A stretch of DNA of 64,000 nt from Diphasiastrum complanatum (GCA_029204225.1 CM055102.1:29411632-29475631); one strand, 5' to 3'; shown: positions 45,165-59,455, counted from the stretch's first letter. Translations and numbers: made by a program. The notes: generated by a model from the letters alone, not told the origin.

Positions 45165-46970
45165 ATCAATATTTCGTTAGGAGAGTTCCTGAAGTTGGTG
45201 CCAAAAAAGCAAAAGAAGTATTAGCACAAAAGTTAACTCAAGTTGAACCAGAAGTTCATCAAGGGCCACTTTTTTTTGTGCTGGATTTGAAGACTCTAAT
45301 GAAGTACTCCATGTCGGACCAGCTTGGGAAAGTGAACAAAAAAATATCACTATGTCGATACAACATAGACAATTTTCTAATGAAGCAACTGTGATAGATG
45401 GCAGTTCGGGAGTTAGCCTGATTTCTACAAAGCTATGTGCAAAATGGGACCTTACAAAGATAAAGCCTGCGACTTTTGCCATTAAGCTAGCTAATCAAAC
45501 GACAGTTCGTCCACGGGAAATGGCTGAAGATATACATGTCAGAATTGCCAAAGTATAGTTTGTCATTACTTTTGTAGTAATGGACTTACCGAAAGCACCA
45601 AATGTTGGGCAAGTAATTCATAACTGGGGTACTGAAAAAATCACTTTTGAAAATTGTGAACGTGCAGTCAAGGTTGATCCTGCAACTTGGACTATCAAAC
45701 CAGTGGTTCAAAAAGAGGATGATGATTCATCAACAACGGATCATACTTGTGATCGACCACAAAAAAATTTGGGAGTTCATTACGATTCTCAAACCGATAC
45801 TGTCAACTGGAATGAAGCTCTTGCAATGATTGACTGTACAGTAGGATATATGTGTCAACAAGATAATCACTCAGATTGGAGCGAGATTTCATTATTGGAT
45901 CAAACCTTGGATACATCGATTTCTTTTCCATTGAATGTGCTGAATGTAGCTTGGATATCAACGGAACCTATACTAGATCCAATTGAAGATGAACCCATTT
46001 TTGTGAGTCATGTCTTGACTTATGATGACAATGCAGAACTTACTGATGAGCAGATTCTAAATCATATGGATCCAACCAGATTTGGAGTGCGTAATATTCC
46101 TGATGAGCCAACAATAAAACCTCCAAAAGCAATTATATTGAAGGAAGACAAGATCACAGGGTCAATGACGAAGAAACAAGACAATCAACACTATAATACG
46201 GTCTTGAAATGGGAAAATCCTCCTCAAAAGATTGATTTAAAGAATGTGCCACCCTTACTGGATAAATGCAGAGGAAAAGTCAAGGATGATTCTACAAGTC
46301 AGAGTTCTAGCAAGACGTCATCGTCTAGGAAGTCTTCACCTTCGAAAAAGAGTTTATCTTCTCAGAAGTCATCACCTCCATGATCAATTCTTGCTAAGAA
46401 GGCTAAGCAAAGATCCAAGACAAGTCCTTTTGACAAAGAACAAGCAGATGTAGTCCAACATGATATGCCCGAACATTTTAAACGTTATACATTGGATGAT
46501 GTGGTTATCATGTTACCCAAAGCACATTGTGAACCCGAAGAACAGGTGTCAGAATCGAAAGATGTTTATGATGGCCCAACTAGGACACATGCTATGAATC
46601 TTGCTGAACCAGGTTACCAGAAAAGATTGCACAAGTTGGATCACAACTTAATCCTGAACAATATCAAGCACTCCGAACGTTATTCTTTAAGTATCAAGAT
46701 TGCTTTGCATGGACTTATCAAGATCTGAAGGATATTCCGATGTCAGTTATTGAACATACCATACCTTTAGTACCTGATGCAGTTCCAAAGGTTACAAAGT
46801 TCTATCGCTGTAATCCTAATGTTGCAGATCTGATAAAGAAAGAGCTTCAAAGCCTGCTTGACACCGATTTCATTTATGAGATCGAGCATACCGAATGGGT
46901 TTCACCGATTGTCATTGTTCCTAAGAAGAATGAGAAATTGAGAATCTGTGTAAATCTCAAGGCTTTGAAC
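45165..46970 (+). pseudogene. Gypsy family C protease, linker and RT start, plus-strand copy
   Basis: On +: SNEATVIDGSSGVSLISTKL (protease, DGSSG), EMAEDIHVRIAKV, a stop, FVITFVVMDLPKAPN, then a small deletion to VGQVIHNWGTEKITFENCER. The linker (LNVLNVAWISTEPILDPIED) ends in a Ser/Lys-rich tail. The reverse transcriptase start (46,740 onward) reads AVPKVTKFYRCNPNVADLIK and VSPIVIVPKKNEKLRICVNL. It breaks off at LKALNKVA. Confidence 0.78.
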
Positions 46971-47588
46971 AAAGTGGCAGTTATGTGGCCAGCCCTCGCC
47001 AATTGTGCGTAGATCCATATTATGTAACGATGCTGCGCATGAATAAGTGGAAGGATTTTAGATTGGCCATGGACAAAATTATTATCCATACGCCAAATTG
47101 GCCAATCATCCACCAACCTTACAGTTGGGAAATTTCAGTGGATTTTCATCAGGCACTACAAGCGTACCCGCGAGAGTATATACACTCTTCGGATCCGACA
47201 GTGAAGCAATCGACGCTCTTTGCAAAAGATTTGACTCTATTGGCATTTGTGGCAACGAGATGGGATGATTGTCTTGCTCCTTTGGCATAAGCCGATGGCC
47301 TCAGAGAGCGTTAAGGATCAGCTGCCGATGGCTAGACTGTATTTCCGTGTCGTGATGATGGGAGGCTCTTGGGAATCTCGATTCACATCCTGGACAACTT
47401 CAAAGTGGATTGCCGGAGCCCACCATTGTCTTTTTGTCACACAATTTGGATTTCAACATTGCCCGACTCGATTTCATGGAGAAGGTGCAGTATCATTTAA
47501 TAAAGATTCAACGTGAAGCAAATAAAAGCCCATAGTAATTGCATCTCGCAGGTGTCGTGGGACCGCCACCAGCTTTGGTGGGGGATAC
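46971..47588 (+). other. Unassigned 3' part of Gypsy family C plus-strand copy
   Basis: About 600 bp between the broken reverse transcriptase and the LTR. Open pieces (for example VQYHLIKIQREANKSP near 47,490) have no motif I recognise. It ends in the polypurine-like TTGGTGGGGGATAC before the LTR. The minus copy has integrase right next to its LTR and no such region. Confidence 0.45.
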
Positions 47589-47965
47589 TGTTGGAGGGTT
47601 TGTGGATCCCAAGGCAACCCTAACCCTAGTTAATTAGTGTGAGGGATTCGGCACCCTGCGTGTGTAAGTCCAACCCGATGATCACATAGAGATTTGATTA
47701 ATTAGAAAGTCAATATAAGGACTTTAGGCCTTTTTGTGGGACTTTTAATGTCGCAGGGCCTAAATGTCAAGTCAGTGAATAAAGTTGGATTTTCTTTTAA
47801 TTTGGATGGTTCCCACTCTTTTTTAAATTTGAATATTAGGGAGACAGAAATGGACCAATAGGATTCAGAGGCCAGGGTCCCCTTCTCTACTATCAAAAGG
47901 GACCAACTCGAGTTTCCTACACATGTACATATCTTCATTTCAATAAAGCAGATTGGTTCTCTTGT
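47589..47965 (+). repeat. 3' LTR (alignable part) of Gypsy family C
   Basis: Starts TGTTGGAGGGTTTGTGGAT after the polypurine tract and matches 26,225-26,640. The similarity fades near 47,960, so the true end is not fixed. Confidence 0.7.
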
Positions 47966-48353
47966 GAAATGGATTTATGAATGTCCTTGCTCTCTATCAC
48001 TTTTCCTCCATCTCTCATGCTTTTATTGTGTTTGCTAATTGTTGGATCTCATTGTTATTGGGATTGCATGTTTTTATACTTTTATGAGGGAGAAAGGGAG
48101 AGAGAGAAACAGTAAGCTATCTTCATTGTGGATCTAGTGTTAATGGATGTAGTGTTAATGCTTAGGGTTGATGGATGTTAGAGTTAGATGTGGATCTTCC
48201 ATTCATGCTCAAATATGAAGTATGCTATCGCTCTCATGGGAACGAATCTACACGTGACAACTAACTTCATTTCCTCGATGCTAGATTGATTAGATCTTGG
48301 ATTGAGAATAGGCAAGGAAAGAAACCCACTACACACGCATGCACATGTGTGTG

Positions 48354-48408
<55 letters not shown>

Positions 48409-50760
48409 AGTCTTTTTTGTAGCTCACCAAGCTCAACAATTTTTACCCAAATTCTTTTGGTTTTTTTTTTTAAAGTCACTCACCATCACCATGGTATTTT
48501 TCACATCATCATTATTTTCTCACATCCTCTTAATTTTTTTGAATTTTATTTGTTTGAATAATTTAATCCTCTACAATTATAGCTAAAAAATATTCAAATC
48601 TTTGACGCTCACAAATTAATACAACTAAGTTTGCATGTTCTCTTACTAAAAAAACATTGTGAAAGAATCAAATTTCTACTATCTAATGTATCCATGTGCA
48701 TTGGATTGACACTCAACATTTAAACTTGAGTTTGGAGAAGGAGCAACATGCTTTTATTTGTTGGACAAGAATCAAAGAGTTTGTGAATTTTCTTTTCTAA
48801 ACTATACATAAGATTCTTACTTGTCAACCTTAATGTACTTATCATAAAAAGTCCATATCATATTTTAAACATTTGGCGATGATCAATAGATGTTGTTACA
48901 TAATATATAACATGCAAGTCTTTTTCAAATATTGGTCTATCAATATAGGTTACTTTATTCAAAAATATTTCGCATATCAACTTCAAAAGATATATCTACT
49001 TCATTTTCCAAGATTGTTTTTGTCTTTTTCTTGGATCTCTTGTTAAAGGCCTTGACATTTCAAACTTCAAAATTGCGTTACAAAAATTTGTGAACTCCTT
49101 GATTACTTTTGGATTATGATTGTTCCATGTGATGAGGTAAAAACTCATAATGCTTGTATATTTATTTATAATACAATATTTTAGTTTCTTGCTTGGTGAT
49201 TCATCAAGTGTAGCATCATTGCCTACTTATTTCAAAAAATAATATACCAATTAGGAAAAGACATCACACATTGCACTTTGACATTGCACTTTGAGTTCAT
49301 TCATTACCAATTGTTGTGTTGGTTTTGTTGTAATAACTATTGCTATATGAGGAAGATCATTTTTATATGTGGTATATGATTGGATACACAATGTATGCTT
49401 GATTTTGTTTGTGACTTGCTAAGTATGTGACTAGTTTGACTTATTGATGCAACATTCCTTATCTAGATTGGCATATTCATGATTTGTTGATAACCCCAAT
49501 AATTAACATATGATTAGTGATAATGTATCCCTAGTGGATTGTTTTTGCTAATATAATGAATTCAATTTGTTTTTAAGTAGCTTTATCAATCTTGTATCAC
49601 TATGATCTAAATAGATTGGGTTTGACTAATTGGGGTAGATTGAAGACACTATAATCTTGTTTTGGAATATTATCCTTGAGTCACACTCTCACGAATAAAA
49701 TTTAATAATCTACTAAAATTACATCAGTGGAGTGTATTATAGTTGTTGCACATGTGGGAATTGTGCTTTGAAAAAATCAAATAAAAGAATTATCATCCTA
49801 TTAGTGACTCATATAGAAGTTGTACAAGCATTTATTGTGAAGTCTATTTCGATAAACATTAGGATGTCTCCACATATGCAACACAAGTACAAATTATTGC
49901 ATAAAAATATCTCCCATCTTGAAAAAATTTGCACATGTGGGTTGGAAAGTGCACAAGTTGCTACAATATGATTATAAGGTACCGAGTTTCTATTGCATTC
50001 TTACTAAGGAAATTTTCACCATGTCCTAGATGTTAGACTTTTCTTTGAATTGTTTTGAGAAAATAGTAATATCAGGTACTAACATGCACTAAAAAGTTTC
50101 GCTCCATTTATGTGTATAAGGTAAATGATTTCCTCTAAAAACTAAAACCAATGATGTAAACTATGAAATGACTATTTTATATGAAATACCACACCTTTCT
50201 CTTTTTCGTAAAGTATTCCAACATTGGAATTAGAGAATCTTCAATGTTTCCTCTTAGGAGTCAATATCTTCAACAATAAAGAGGTTATGAGTATTTTACC
50301 ATAAAATGTCTCTTGTCACAATGGGAAGTGGAACGCGGCTTAAGAGCACATTCATGCTTCTATAAGGTAAATTTGTGTCAAAAAAATATGTTTTTTTTTA
50401 GTGCATTTCTTTTCTCTTATATTAACACTAAGACCATTGACAAGGTGCAAGAGAGAGAAAGAGATGCTCATATAACAAAGCAAAACCTAATATTCAAACC
50501 AAAAAAGTCTCAAGAACATCTAGTCAACACATTTCTTATGCTTCATGTGTTTTTCTTTTGACCACACAATCCACTTAAAATAGGTTGGATGGGGTAGTGA
50601 TATTTGAAAGGATCGAATGCCTTGAGAAAATAGACTTTGCCATGAAAAGCTCTTTTTGGTTGAAATATGCACTCAATCACGTAAGAGGAGGCAATTGATA
50701 AAGAGTACAATTTCACCTCAAGCCAAGAGGACAATAATGGTGTTATCTTGTTCTACATGA
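47966..50760. other. Unassigned AT-rich DNA
   Basis: No gene found. A palindromic TG/CA microsatellite is at 48,343-48,404. The rest is A/T-rich with only chance open frames. Confidence 0.5.
48343..48404. repeat. TG-CG-CA alternating microsatellite with central palindrome
   Basis: CATGTGTGTGTGCGCGC is followed by 44 bp of CA repeat. The GTGTGTGCGCGCACACAC centre is a perfect palindrome, and the whole is alternating purine/pyrimidine, which favours Z-DNA or a cruciform. Confidence 0.9.
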
Positions 50761-50769
50761 AAAGAGGAC

Positions 50770-51210
50770 TCAACAACAAAATATGAGCATCTGCATCCCT
50801 TGACGACTCTGCAACATTCGCCTTGTCAGCTTTGTTTTTTCTTTACGGGTTGGATCTGCAATCGTATGCAGAGTGTCCCTTTTTCTTGTAGTGCATGCAA
50901 GGTATTGTCGAGTTAAACCAGCATTTGTTAGTTGCATAACCGGCTTGTGACAGTGATCACAGGAGGATGTTCGTTGGCTGTCGTTGCCTCTGCTCACCTT
51001 GTCAAATCTAGGTTTGGATTTGTTCTTCTTATTTCCCTTTATGAAAAGGGCCTTCTTTTGCCTTTACCCTTCAGAAGTGTTTTTATTTTGAATTTCCATA
51101 CTCTGTAGTTTTTGCCATCAAGCCTTGTTGTTATTCTCGTCTGGATCGTTGTAGCCATATTGTGTTGTCTTAGAGAATCATTGCTCGAATATCATGTAGT
51201 GATAACCTTG
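50770..51210 (-). pseudogene. Copia gag remnant
   Basis: On -, behind an LTR and primer binding site: RFDKVSRGNDSQRTSSCDHC and, in another frame, HYKKKGHSAYDCRSNP. These look like two decayed zinc knuckles with Cys and His losses. Only this 5' piece of the element is present. Confidence 0.6.
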
Positions 51211-51609
51211 AGCTCTGATACCATGTAGCGGAATTTCGGCTTTTCGTTTTCGTGTTTTGAATTCAGGATCCTAAGCAAGCAACTACATATCATAGATCAC
51301 GGCAGAATCAATCGAGAAGACGACACGACAAAGAAGAGTTGGAGAAGAGAACAATTTGTATTTTTAGTTTTATGTTATCGAGTGAGTCATTCAGTGTCTC
51401 GCTCGCTGACGCTCACCTTAGTCACAGTGTTCTGCTCGTTGGCAGACTTTCATGCACAGCTCTACTCTCTGTATCATCTCTCGTCCTCTATCTTTCGTGT
51501 TAATCAAAAAGTGCATTTATCTCCATTGTGTGGAGTTTACAAGATAGTTCATCAGAGAATTGCAAGACAAATTAATGCTAATCAACTAGTTAGTTAATCT
51601 TTGTCATCA
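51211..51609 (-). repeat. Copia 5' LTR with primer binding site
   Basis: On - the LTR runs from about 51,609 (TGATGACAAAGATT) to 51,224 (CCGCTACA), followed by the initiator-Met primer binding site TGGTATCAGAGCT at 51,211-51,223. About 386 bp. Confidence 0.72.
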
Positions 51610-54270
51610 TTGTCTATTTCAATTGAGCATGAAGTACAATACACCACGCTCGTCGAGCTGCCAGTTGGCAATACAAATTGTTCTCTTTCATTTCATGTCT
51701 TTTCGTCATCTGGTCAATGGGCCAAATCTCAAATACTTTTCTTTTGGTCTTTGGGGTTTGTTTGCCCTTAGCTTCGTTTCGTTTCGTTTCGTTTCGTTTC
51801 ACTTCGTCTCGTTTCGTTTCGCTTCGTCATCTTCGCGACAAAGTTGCAGGAGTTCACAATTTCTGACATGAAGCCCATTGGTCCTTCCAATATGCCCTAT
51901 GAATTCTCATTTAATCAAGTTGATAATTTGCATTTGTAGAAATATAACTTTGCACTTTTTTGGCGAGATCGTTACTTGTATTAAAATAATCATCTCTTTT
52001 CCCAACTATACAAATATTAAAAATCATATCGCCCTTTCTTTTACACAATTATATGAATAATACTTTGTGTCTATACAATTTGTTACCTCATTTATACTCA
52101 GTTGTTTTAAAGCAGCATAACTAATATGCAATACATAAAAGCTTTCAAATGAGGAGGGAATGATATTGCTTTCAGTAAAAAAAAAAAAATTGCAACCATT
52201 TTCAAACAAACTATGCTTCAAATCTTCAATGTATTGGAGGACAAACAACCCCACATTTTCTATTCTTCACTCATCACCACAAAAATGGACCCCCATCACT
52301 ATTTGTTGCCACTTTCCCCTATTCTTCTTTTCCTCTTTATTTTTTACACATCCAACATAAACATTTTTTATTGCATCTAACAACAATCTCCTATTGAAGT
52401 TGATGTTTTTTTTTAATGATCTCTATTACCATCCACAAACATTCTAGTATCTAGACCTGCTCCATTATCCATGTTAGGATGCTTTGGTTTCTAGACCCTC
52501 TCCATTATGCATGTTAGGATGCTCTAGAATAGTAGTATCAATACCAAAACAACTTTGCATGATTGATATTGTCTTTTTTTTTTTCATTACATTGTCATTA
52601 TTCCTCGTCTCTCCATTAACACAAACATATTATAGAACGCATTTTTCTTTCCATTGTCATTCCTCGTCTCTCCGTTGACACAAACATATTATAGAAGGCA
52701 TTTTTCTCTTTCTCATTAGATCCACCTCCTTGTCTACAAGCAAGTGTGCTCTTCCCAAACCATGTTCCTCATTGACATCCTTCTTGTCATGTTATAACGA
52801 TCTAAACATCAATTCCGAGATTTTCACCAATCAAATTTTCAAGAATGAACCAAGCTTCGTAACCAATGTTCTCCCCCTAGGAACTTCCTAGAAGAAAAGC
52901 ACAAGACAATAAAACCAAATCACAAACCATGCAATTTTTCCCTAGAAAATCGCATCAAAATGTCAGAAACATCTCCACTTATATAAACAAAAACTTGTAT
53001 TCATCAATAGCTATAGGTGCTAGCATTAACAACCTTTTCCCTCTCCCTAAACATTCCCAGGTCCTCAACCATATCCTTAGTTTTGATTTTCATTATCTCT
53101 CTAGATACTCAAGTCTAGGTAGCCATTCTTCCACTACCAACCACTTCCTTCATTACCTACCATACATACTTCATTGCCTATCTTTCTAAATCTAGTAATC
53201 TAGTTAGCTTATTCTTTGCTTCCATAGCTAGGGTCCTACTAACCACTACCTCTCATTGCTAACTTGCTTCTAGAAAGGAATTATCAAGAAGTGTTGAACA
53301 TATACAATTTTGAACTTTATATTCCACAACATTTTCTACTCATTGATATACATTTATCCATTTTGTGTTAAGTACAATAATGGCTATAGATAAAAATATA
53401 GATTTGTTTCCAATGGGAAGTCCCATAGTAATGATCAAGCATAAAAAAATATGAAACTTCACATTATTGAACTTATTATAAGGCCAGCTAATACCCATTT
53501 TAAAATTCTTTGGAAGGAGAAAATTCCATGTCAACATTTGAAAAAATAAAAAACAAAAATTCCACGTCATCAATTTTTTAAAATCATGACGTGTCATTTT
53601 CCATCTATCTCTCTCGCCATTTACGTATGCCCATTAGGGTGTGTCTTTTGCAACTTGACCCTTTGTCGTATATCGCGCTTCTCTTGTTCTTTATCTTTAT
53701 GGCGCAGTATCCTTGTCTCCCTCTAGATCGATCGATTGCGCTAGCTCTTTCTGTGTAATAACGATTATGTCTCAACGACTTATTTAGAAAGCTTCAGCGG
53801 ACGTCTAGACTTGTGGTGGAAAAAGTGTGGTGATCGAACGATGGCATTACAGGTCACATATCTGCTGTTGAATGCGTAGTCTATAGATGGGACTGTGCGA
53901 AAGTTTGTAGAGGAAAATCTGAGGTAGTCTTAAAATATAATGTGGCTATTTTTTCGCTCTCTTTCACATTAGCTTGCGTATAATGACACGTCCATGGAGA
54001 GCTGCAAGTTTTTGGATTGATTCTTAAAATGTTGGTGGATGCAAAGGAGTCACAACGAAAGAGTGAGTCAGTGTAGCAATGGCTGGCACTTGATCACGTC
54101 GTGATGGACTAAATCAAGGCTTCCAAAGGAAAAATTCATCGCGCTTGCGCGATCTTGTAGAAGGTCCTCTCAATCGATCTTTCCAAAGGAGAAATCCATC
54201 GCGCTCGCATGATCTTGCAGAAAGAGAAATAAAGGCTGGGCTTATTTTTCACCTCTACCGCATTCTAAGC
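51610..54270. other. Unassigned DNA with local duplications
   Basis: A TTTCG pentanucleotide repeat is at about 51,772-51,829. A direct duplication lies at about 52,459-52,528 (CATGTTAGGATGCT) and a 58-bp tandem duplication at 52,593-52,706 (ATTCCTCGTCTCTCC). A further tandem duplication is at 54,120-54,226 (CTTTCCAAAGGA...ATCGCGCT). No coding gene recognised. Confidence 0.55.
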
Positions 54271-54904
<634 letters not shown>

Positions 54905-55673
54905 CAGTGTATTTGTTGCCATTTCATCTTATAAAACTTATCTGCCAAATCAGTCGCCCATTTTGCACAAATTCACACTCATGTCTCCATTGGTAGTAAA
55001 GCATTTGGTAGCAAAGGTTTGTGAGCCATGGACAATAGAGGCCAACATAATTGAACTGGGCCATGCGTCTATACGCTTCATGAGTTTTCCATCTATGATA
55101 TTCCACTCGTCGTTACACCTATTCCAAAGGTTATGGACAAGGCTGCCATGGACGTAACCTAGTGCTTTGGACAATGAAACTGTTTGTCATGAATGTAACT
55201 TGTTGTGAATTGAGCCTTTTGCAGTCTTCCATCTGTGAGATCCGAATGGAATACAATCAACAGAAGAGACCCAAAAGTTCTCATTTCATCATCCTCTAGG
55301 CACCAGGAGTTCTCATTTGAGCTCGATGAAGTGTAGCCACCAATTATATCCACTATTGTAAATGACAGCTCCCATGCATTCATTTCGAGGCAAATTCAGC
55401 TACAGAATTTGTTGCCAGCGTTGGCTTCGCCAGTCATAGAGTTCCATAGTTGCCAGACACAGATTTTCATCACCTTGTCCACCTGCAACAAGGATCTTGC
55501 CTCCAGTTGTGACACATGTGAACCCACTTCTCGCCGCTTGCATATGTGACCAATTTCGCTAGCTTCATTTGGTTGCTTTGAGATCTATGGCATAGACTTC
55601 GCTCATGAGATCCCAGGTTAAGAGGTTTCTTCCTCCTAGAATAAATAGTTGTCCTTCTACGCAGATGCACCTA
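54905..55673 (-). pseudogene. Kelch-repeat protein pseudogene
   Basis: Read on -: CVEGQLFILGGRNLLTWDLM and SEVYAIDLKATK then a stop, then in another frame AARSGFTCVTTGGKILVAGG and MELYDWRSQRWQQ. The GG doublets with Tyr and Trp at the usual spacing are those of Kelch propeller blades, as in plant F-box/Kelch proteins. Lower down the frames EDDEMRTFGSLL and LVHNLWNRCNDEWNIIDGKL look like further blades. Stops and frameshifts separate them, and no F-box is seen. Likely a decayed gene copy. Confidence 0.65.
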
Positions 55674-57622
55674 ATACTTAGTAAAACAATTACTTTATTG
55701 CAGGATTTCTTATCCATTTATTTCAAATCACTATTCCTAAAATATATGAATTCAACAACAATTCATTATTTTGAATCACATGTAAACAAATTCTACTACA
55801 CAGTAAAAAATTTGTATTTTGGATACAACATTCCAATCGACCATTGGAATGAAATGACTCATGCACAATCTAATGCAGTTGTTTCCAATCTTGATAAACA
55901 CTTTGGTCACATGGATCAAGGTGGAAACAAAGTGACAAATGGACCAATCATAATTTCTTTTATAATATGAATGATCAACCCTAGCCTACAATAGCACATT
56001 TGTTTGAGTCCCCCTCAAATACAACAACATAAGGTATAACAAACATCGTTTTTATATTTCTATGATAAAATATTAAAATAATTTTCAACTTAAGTTTATT
56101 GCACAATTTTTAGGTCATTACAGAAGAAGATGTAGCATCAACCAGTGCCACAAAGGTAAATCAAACTTCGTTTATCTATTTCATTTCTGAAAGTTTACTC
56201 TAATGCAAATTTACAAAAGTATACATTAAATAAATTGTTTGAATGCAAAAAACACACCACCATAAAGAGCACGAAGAACATTCACATCTACAAGTTAGAA
56301 TGCAGCAAAAACAAAAAAGTTCCAATTGGACAAATTACAACATCATTGACAAAAAGATATCACCTAGCATTGTGAAAACCCTCCTTAAAAAATGTTAGTA
56401 GACGCATCTCTATATGTTCCTTTTAAAATAATGTTATTATATCTACAATTTGTACTACTCATGAAAAAAAGATTGCAAAAAATTTAGAATCATTCTATAT
56501 AGATTTATTGCTTCATGTGGTTCAAATGATTCAACATATTAAAAAACAATCCAAGCATTTCCAAAAAATATTGGTACTTGAAAAGACATCATTACATATA
56601 AATATAATAATAAAGTTGAATGTCAATTATAAACCGTGAAACTATGTTTTCATTTCTCATTACATAATATCCAAATTAAAGTATTAGAGTCACCAACATA
56701 TGAAACATTGTAATGATGTTACACATACCTTACTAGTTATATCATTCTCACATTGTATTGGATGAAGTTCCAAGACTAAAATACATGTTTAGTGCATTCT
56801 AGAACATTGAACCTTAGCTTAGATGTAAATGTCTATGAGGCTGGCCTTCGTTTCTAGTTCATATTATAAAGCTTGTACTTGCATCTTATAAGAGGGCTTG
56901 TTTGGAATGTTTGAAGTTAAAACAATGACTGTGAAATTCTTCTCTTTGAATGTTTTGTAAAAATTTGAACCTTCCTCCTCCTCTAGTTTACTTTTGCCGT
57001 TTATATTGATATTAATCCATGGCCTTGATCCTCAAAATTCTTTGTAGTTGCTAGAAAATAGTAGTCCACACACAACATACTACTAAAAGTTGTGCTTTCT
57101 AAGCTATAAGCCTACGTGTAGATTATGATTTATTCAATAATCTTCTTTTATAAAAAAAACATAACTTGATAAAGTTATATCCTTAGATTTTGAGGCTCAT
57201 TTTTCATGATAAGGGGTTAGGATATACTGGAACAACAAGAATTTTTTTAATAATGGAATACATATTGCAATTACATTTTACTAACATTTCTTTATGCATA
57301 AATATACATTGTACAAAGTGTAGTAGGCTTAAATTGGGATTACAAGAAAGGCTCAAAGATATCACGTGCACAACATGTGGGATTTGAGCCTGCATAAGTA
57401 TGGCAAGAACTTCCCTATATCAAACTGCCCTTAACAAAGGTAGAAAAACATAAGATTATCATAAAGACATTTGAGACATTTAGTAATTTGGACCTAACTA
57501 CCAGGTTAACAAACATCAATAAGATGAGACATTTACTATTCTCTCAATACAATGAGGCTAACAATGTGATGGTGTGAATGATCAAGCGTACAGAAAGTAA
57601 TAACCAATCAGGAAATGTGCGT
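55674..57622. other. Unassigned AT-rich DNA
   Basis: Very A/T-rich, no gene or element recognised. Confidence 0.5.

Positions 57623-57669
<47 letters not shown>
57616..57669. repeat. CA microsatellite with short inverted TG start
   Basis: GTGCGTGCACACAC opens a CA run to 57,669. Confidence 0.92.
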
Positions 57670-57671
<2 letters not shown>

Positions 57672-57841
57672 TATACACACATTACTTTATGTTACTATTC
57701 AATGCACATGAGGTGTCAAGTTCAACACATCAAGTGGGGTAAGAGTGGTACTACTGCCACCCACTGTGAGAAAACTGTGTTTACTGAGTTGTTGACATCT
57801 CGGAGTCTTAAGCTCCTTGTTTGGGCTTGAGTTATTGTTTG

Positions 57842-58545
57842 ATGCAAAGTGTCTGCTTCTACAAATCAATGCTAGTACAATCAACTTGCAAACACAACTA
57901 AAGATACTCCTAAAGATCCATGCTAGTACAAGCAACTTGCAATTACAACCAAAAAAACATACCAACGGTCCATTGCTATGGTGGTTCTCAAATGGGTGAC
58001 CTTGAAGGTAAGGTTAACCTCATACTAACTTCACATGGAATGTTGGGTGACCTTCAAGCGATCTACAATATCAATGATACAAAATCTTTTTGAATGCTAT
58101 AATGATGTAATATTAACCTCATATTAACTACATGACTATTGGGTGACCTTCAAGTGATTGTTGACAATATGAAGGATCCAATATCTTTTTTGTTTACTTT
58201 TGTATCAATGCTAAGAATAAGGATACAATATCAAAGGACATACTAGTTGTAAATAGAATGTTAGCTTTCTCCTTTTGGAATGAGTTATGAGTTATCAATG
58301 ACATGAATGCCATAATGAAAGACACTTTACCATATTACCAACTTTACATAAATATTTGTCAATTGCCCATTTTCTTATAAGGTTCAATTGCGAAACAAGT
58401 TCATTGATTAGACATGTGCTCTATAGGTCACCTCCTTGCACATGACTATTTGTCAAGTTCCCATATGCTCACAAAGTTCAAGTGCCAAACAAGACAAGTG
58501 GAGTGCACTATGTGTTCCCTAGGTCACCTCCTTGCACATGGATTG
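57842..58545. repeat. Cluster of three local direct duplications
   Basis: Three neighbouring, unrelated pairs: about 55 bp at 57,850-57,955 (ATGCTAGTACAA); about 85-115 bp at 57,998-58,190 (GGTGACCTTCAAG, TTAACCTCATA); and about 95 bp at 58,350-58,545 (GGTCACCTCCTTGCACATG, CAAGTTCCCAT). The copies have diverged. Confidence 0.75.
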
Positions 58546-59404
58546 TACTCACAATGACATTGACCTTTGTAGGTTGGAGAAAAGGGGTGAAGAGACCAAT
58601 AGTTTTCCATTTTCAGTGCAACTCAAAACATTGGAGTCACTTGCACCTGGTTGTATGCCATTTTTTTACTTTCAAATAAAGCATTTTGATCTTTTTTCAT
58701 GGACACCAAATGAAGCATAGAATGGCATTTATCAAGAATCTATTGGGATGCGATGCAATATAATAAAAGAATCTACATGTATGCTTGTGGGTTTGAGCCT
58801 TTTTTATTTTATTTTTAGATCTTAAAAACAAATGTAAACCGCGCGCTCCGAGTCCTTTCACAGGTATCTCACAAAATATGAATTTTGAAGTCCATAGAAA
58901 TTTTCAAGAGCAAATTATGACCCATAAAAAGCTTGTAAGTAGCTTGAAAAATACCATAGCCTATGAAAATGACATATTTTTGGGAGATTAAAATAAAATG
59001 CAATTGTAAAGTGAGTTAGTGAGGACAAATTTCACCAAAAAATCCATTTCCCAATATAGAAAGACCTATGTTAGTAAAATATGAAGAACTTCTTATGACA
59101 AAATACAATCCAATGGGACAAAAGCGTTAGGTACTTTAGGGAGTTTTCTATTTTGGACATTACAGGCACTTGCACTTGAGGAATCAAGGACCATTGCTCT
59201 ATTTTCACTTTCTTCTATTCAAATACATGTAGAATCTATATCATTTCTAAAGAAAACTTATATTCCACAAAGAACTAAGTTTGGAAACTTTAACAAGGCT
59301 CCTCTTACCAAAATAAATGCTAACAAGGACAAAAGCCAACCTACTTGGAGACATTTCAATGTCTTCAACAAACCAAGTAATTGTCTTGCGAGCATATATG
59401 TATG
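58546..59404. other. Unassigned DNA
   Basis: No gene recognised; short chance frames only. Confidence 0.5.
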
Positions 59405-59411
59405 TGTGTGT

Positions 59412-59454
<43 letters not shown>
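59400..59454. repeat. TG-CA palindromic microsatellite
   Basis: ATATGTATGTGTGTGTGCAC leads into a CA run to 59,454, giving an inverted junction GTGTGTGTGCACACACAC. Confidence 0.92.

Positions 59455-59455
<1 letters not shown>

Noticed and set aside
48286-48586. His-Thr and Cys-Val repeat open frames at CA tracts (also 57.6 and 59.4 kb)
   Set aside because: Microsatellite artefacts in both strands and several frames.
55605-55970. Plus-strand 121-residue frame overlapping the Kelch relic
   Set aside because: No motif, AT-driven composition, antisense to the better-supported Kelch reading.
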